Part shown: positions 61,100-64,000 of the stretch, in pieces
Numbering within the stretch: position 1 is the stretch's first letter
Layout of the letters: each line of letters begins with the position of its first letter
Assembly: GCA_016716405.1 (NCBI GenBank)
Contig: JADJWK010000002.1
Span: forward strand, 620,001-684,000
DNA length: 64,000 nucleotides
Source: Candidatus Melainabacteria bacterium
GTDB lineage: Bacteria > Cyanobacteriota > Vampirovibrionia > Obscuribacterales > Obscuribacteraceae
Direction: 5' to 3'
The notes under the pieces: generated by a model
Databases searched by the model: none
The model's input: the letters and a program-made list of their open reading frames with translations, nothing else
What the model was told of the DNA's origin: nothing
Program-made: the position numbers and the translations under genes

Positions 61100-62539
61100 A
61101 TGCCCGCAGTCGATCGCGATGATTCCGATAAATCCAAGACCGCCATGCGGCTGCCTCAGGTCGACCTCGTCCTCCGGCAGCCGGTGCTCGAGAACCTTGT
61201 CTCGGTCATCGACAGGTCCTATCTGGCGGTACTGGTAAGGGAGGAGCTCGCTCGCCTAAGGGAAGGGCTGCGCCCGGCCGGTTGCGAGAGTCCCGGGGCG
61301 GAAGCGATCGCGGCGAAAGTCGCCGTCAGCGCCCGGGCACTTCTTTCCGGCGGGCTCGAGCGGGTAATCAACGCTACCGGTGTGGTCCTGAATACCAATC
61401 TCGGGCGTGCCCCCCTGCCTGAAAGCGTCCTTGCCGCGATGAAAGAAATCGGCTCCGGTTATTCCAGTCTTGAGATCGATCTTGAGTCGGGAAAGCGCGG
61501 TGAGAGGACGAGGCGGACCAGCCGCCTTCTCGGTGTCTTGACCGGATCCGAGATGGCGATTGTCGTCAACAATAATGCCTCTTCGGTAATGCTGGCGGTG
61601 GCAGCTCTGGCCCATGGCAAAGAGGTGATCGTGTCGCGGGGCGAGCTCATCGAGATAGGCGGAAGCTTTCGCCTTCCCGACGTGATCGCCGGTGCCGGAG
61701 GGGCTCTCAAAGAAGTCGGAACGACCAACAAGACCCGTTTGAGCGACTATCGAAATGCGTTAAGCGATCGGACCGGCATGATTCTGAAGTGCCATCGCTC
61801 TAATTTCGAGATCACCGGATTCACCGAGGAAGTCGGACTCGAAGAGCTGGTCTCGCTTTCTCGCGAGTCGGGAGTGCCGTTGGTGGAGGACCTCGGCAGT
61901 GGCGCCTTTTACGACATGTCTTGCTTTGGATTGCAGCGCGAGCCTACCGTAAGGGACTCGATCGAAGCCGGAGCCGGTCTGGTTTTGTTCTCCGGCGACA
62001 AGCTTCTCGGCGGACCGCAGGCCGGTATTGCCGCCGGCTCCCGGGTGCTGGTGGAGAAGCTCCGGAAGAATCCCATGTACCGCGCCTTGCGCGCGGACAA
62101 GCTGGTAATCGCAATTCTCGAGAATGTTCTTTCTCTATACCTCTCTCCGCATCCCGAGAAAGAGATCGCGGTCCTGGCACTGGCGGCGATACCATTGCAG
62201 GATCTCGAGAGAAGAGCGAGGGATTTTGCCTCGAGTCTCGATGGTGGCATTGGCGAATTCCTCGATCTGGAAGTGGTGCAAACCCGGTCGGCTTTCGGGG
62301 GCGGCAGCACGCCCGGACAGTCGCTACCCAGCTATGCGCTTTCTCTCAGGGCAAAGGACAAGTCGGTCTCGGCTTCGGCCCTGTCCACAGCCTTGCGTCG
62401 GGCCCAGACACCTGTGATAACAACTGTGAATGCGGATCGTGTCCTCATCGATTTCCGCACCGTACTGGGGGCGGATATCGATCCTCTCCGCACGAGCCTG
62501 AAGACAACGGCTGAAGACCTCTTTATCAAGAGGATATAA
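61100..62539 (+). CDS. selA: L-seryl-tRNA(Sec) selenium transferase
   Basis: PLP enzyme that converts Ser-tRNA(Sec) to Sec-tRNA(Sec) using selenophosphate. 479 aa, near the usual length. RVINATGVVLNTNLGRAPLP, VVNNNASSVMLAVAALA, CHRSNFEITGF, VEDLGSGAF and the PLP lysine K301 in FSGDKLLGGPQAGI are all present. selB, selC and selD are not in the window. Its presence implies that this organism makes selenoproteins. The transcript may be leaderless. Confidence 0.95.
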   Translation: MPAVDRDDSDKSKTAMRLPQVDLVLRQPVLENLVSVIDRSYLAVLVREELARLREGLRPAGCESPGAEAIAAKVAVSARALLSGGLERVINATGVVLNTNLGRAPLPESVLAAMKEIGSGYSSLEIDLESGKRGERTRRTSRLLGVLTGSEMAIVVNNNASSVMLAVAALAHGKEVIVSRGELIEIGGSFRLPDVIAGAGGALKEVGTTNKTRLSDYRNALSDRTGMILKCHRSNFEITGFTEEVGLEELVSLSRESGVPLVEDLGSGAFYDMSCFGLQREPTVRDSIEAGAGLVLFSGDKLLGGPQAGIAAGSRVLVEKLRKNPMYRALRADKLVIAILENVLSLYLSPHPEKEIAVLALAAIPLQDLERRARDFASSLDGGIGEFLDLEVVQTRSAFGGGSTPGQSLPSYALSLRAKDKSVSASALSTALRRAQTPVITTVNADRVLIDFRTVLGADIDPLRTSLKTTAEDLFIKRI

Positions 62540-62570
62540 TTCAGCAGTTTCATTCAGAGGGCGATGAAAA

Positions 62571-62879
62571 ATGGATGCTGATCTCGACGAGCGCCTGACT
62601 CAGCTTGCTCAGAAGGTGGACGATCAATTTCGCTTCACTCGCAATGCGCTTGTGCTCTGCACTCTAACCATCATTGGAGTGATGGTCTTTACAATCACCC
62701 AGATTTTCAACAGCCTGCCTTCTCAGATCATCTTCAATTACATGTCCAATCTCGATCAAATCGTCGCCGAGTGGAAAGCGTGCGAATTCGTTCAGGAGCA
62801 TCGCAACAGGAAAACTCGGGAAGAGCTGCAGAAGCAACAGGCCGCTCCGGATACGACGGATAAGCCTCTGGCGGAATAA
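62571..62879 (+). CDS. Small membrane protein of unknown function
   Basis: 102 aa. Helical N-terminus (DERLTQLAQKVDDQFRFTRN), one membrane segment (ALVLCTLTIIGVMVFTITQIF), then a polar C-terminal part with EERQ-type charged stretch and Gln/Lys-rich tail. ATG 62571 has AGAGGG upstream. 31 bp after selA in the same orientation, so possibly co-transcribed. No family recognised. Confidence 0.65.
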   Translation: MDADLDERLTQLAQKVDDQFRFTRNALVLCTLTIIGVMVFTITQIFNSLPSQIIFNYMSNLDQIVAEWKACEFVQEHRNRKTREELQKQQAAPDTTDKPLAE

Positions 62880-62896
62880 TTACCTCTTGATCCCGC

Positions 62897-64000
62897 CTAT
62901 TTTTTGAGCAAAGCCTGACGGCGATTGACTTCCGCCTCGACTTCGTCCGGGGAGATGTTGTTGACTTGCATCGGACCGGCGCAGATTTCGCGCCAGGGCG
63001 CACCGGCCAGGGCTTGCCGGACGATTACCTCGAAAACCTGTGCCCGGACGCCATTGCCGTAACTGCCTGATTGTCCCAGGTTGCCGCCCATGGTCGGTCC
63101 CTGAGGGTTGCCGCGGGGCACCGCCTGAGTGCTCGGCTCGGTGAGCGGTCCGGTCGGCGGCGAGTTTCCTCCGAAGTTGTTGCTCGGCGCCGCCGGAGCC
63201 GGCGGTGCCGGAGCGGTCTCGGGGGAAGAAGGCTTTGACATCGTCTTGAATGTGTCCATTTGCTGCTGAAGAAGCGGCCTGGCGGGACCATTGTCGAGCA
63301 AGGGGGTCTTCTCGTTGCTGCTGTCGAAAAATCCGCCGGAGCTTTGCGGCTTGGCAGGCTTGGGCGGCGAGGCGACCGCCTTCTGCTCTTCTTTGGCTTT
63401 GCGCGCGGCCTCTTCGGCGGCCTGCTTGGTGGTGGTGAGCTGTTGCTGGAGGTTGGCGACGGTATCGCGGAATTGCTCCCGCATCTCTTCGAGTTGCGCC
63501 TTGAGTTGAACGATCTCGGAGTCCTTTTGACTGACCTCCGAAGTCTTGCCTTTCAGCTCTTCCTCGCGCTGGTTCACAGTCTCGACCATCTCGTCGTATC
63601 GGGAATTGAACTCCTCGAAACGGGACTGGAGAGTCTCCTGGGTCTCCCGCAGCTCCTTCTCTTTGCTGGCGAGAAGCTCCTTGTACTCTTTCTCTCTGTC
63701 CTCGAGCACCTTGGATAGATCTTCGTCGCGGCCGTGGACCAGCTCTTTGAGCTCTTCGTTGCCCTTCTTGAGCTCCTCGTTGCCCTTCTTGAGCTCCTCA
63801 TTGCCTCTGCGGAGCTCTTCGTTGCTTTTCTTGAGCTCTTCGAGCTGTGCGACCAGGGCTTCATCCTGAACGACTACGGTGCGAACCCTTTCACGTCCTT
63901 CACCACTGGCGGTGGCATACTCGGGAGGCGGCTCCGGTGACTGGATTGCGTCATAGGCAGCTCGGAACAGATCACCGGGCAGTCTCTGAGTGCCAAGCAG
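62897..64000 (-). CDS. Long coiled-coil protein, cut by the right edge
   Basis: The frame is open from the stop at 62897 to the last base, so at least 368 codons and the start is outside the window. Reading from the edge: a short polar region, then heptad-like tandem repeats of the form (E/N)EELKKGNEELKKGNEEL around 63750-63840, a coiled coil through EKEYKELLASKEKELRETQETLQ and EMVETVNQREEELKGK, an Ala/Lys-rich stretch, then a Pro/Gly/Ser-rich disordered region (APAPPAPAAPSNNFGG). It ends with a short folded-looking domain (VFEVIVRQALAGAPWREICAGPMQVNNISPDEVEAEVNRRQALL). Function unknown; a structural or scaffolding role is plausible. Confidence 0.7.
   Translation of the reverse strand: MLGTQRLPGDLFRAAYDAIQSPEPPPEYATASGEGRERVRTVVVQDEALVAQLEELKKSNEELRRGNEELKKGNEELKKGNEELKELVHGRDEDLSKVLEDREKEYKELLASKEKELRETQETLQSRFEEFNSRYDEMVETVNQREEELKGKTSEVSQKDSEIVQLKAQLEEMREQFRDTVANLQQQLTTTKQAAEEAARKAKEEQKAVASPPKPAKPQSSGGFFDSSNEKTPLLDNGPARPLLQQQMDTFKTMSKPSSPETAPAPPAPAAPSNNFGGNSPPTGPLTEPSTQAVPRGNPQGPTMGGNLGQSGSYGNGVRAQVFEVIVRQALAGAPWREICAGPMQVNNISPDEVEAEVNRRQALLKK
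63755..63838. repeat. 21-bp tandem repeat coding a 7-residue helical repeat
   Basis: Four copies of a 21-bp unit (GAGCTCCTCGTTGCCCTTCTT type, plus-strand order) encode NEELKKG-like heptads inside the coiled-coil gene. The copies differ at a few bases (one reads NEELRRG, one NEELKKS). Such in-frame repeats can change number by slippage. Confidence 0.85.

Overview
The window is a continuous, high-GC (high fifties percent by eye), gene-dense stretch of a bacterial chromosome. The organism looks like a non-photosynthetic relative of Cyanobacteria (Melainabacteria / Obscuribacterales type). This is inferred from a threonyl-tRNA synthetase without a TGS domain (as in Cyanobacteria), a cyanobacterial-looking IF-1, a Zn-type S14, a selenocysteine gene (selA), and no photosynthesis genes. 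No database search was possible, so the placement is provisional.

Layout. 1-3.1 kb: AMP-forming acetyl-CoA synthetase (cut by the left edge) and dnaB. 3.1-5.2 kb: a lower-GC islet of small unknown genes, including a possible toxin fragment plus immunity-like pair. 5.2-13.4 kb (minus strand): an unknown protein, thrS with what looks like a complete threonine attenuator (Thr-rich leader peptide, antiterminator arm and intrinsic terminator), a secreted beta-propeller protein, and a dnaJ-dnaK-grpE chaperone block transcribed grpE first. 13.5-15.7 kb (plus): a DUF1611 protein translationally coupled to an enolase-superfamily epimerase, resembling the DgcN/DgcA D-glutamate pair. 15.7-24.3 kb (minus): a Flp/Tad pilus operon, read as flp pilin, tadE-like, cpaB, tadG-like, cpaE, cpaF, tadB, tadC, and ending in a GntR regulator; no secretin or prepilin peptidase is present. 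24.6-36.8 kb: glycosyltransferases, a CHAD protein, thioredoxin reductase coupled to a haem-oxygenase-like diiron protein, a DUF255 thioredoxin-domain protein, a membrane TPR protein and small membrane proteins.

36.9-55.2 kb (minus) is a complete S10-spc-alpha type ribosomal superoperon, from rpsJ to rpsI. It contains secY, adk, map, infA, rpoA and truA, and includes rpmJ (37 aa). Several products carry unusual low-complexity tails: RpoA at its N-terminus, L4 at its C-terminus, and S5 and L24 at their N-termini. A Ser/Thr kinase with pentapeptide repeats sits between tuf and rpsJ. tuf is preceded by tRNA-Thr(TGT), tRNA-Tyr(GTA) and tRNA-Thr(GGT), an arrangement close to the E. coli thrU-tyrU-glyT-thrT-tufB operon but with a hairpin where tRNA-Gly would be. 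59.3-64 kb: an RlmB-type rRNA methyltransferase, a small HTH protein, selA, a small membrane protein, and a coiled-coil protein running off the right edge.

The main novelty candidate is the thrS attenuator. Its leader peptide appears to be leaderless, with the -10 box ending 7 nt before the ATG. Three more genes (selA, the glycosyltransferase at 25775, the membrane protein at 36417) also have a -10-like box 6-10 nt before an ATG with no Shine-Dalgarno, so leaderless initiation may be common here.
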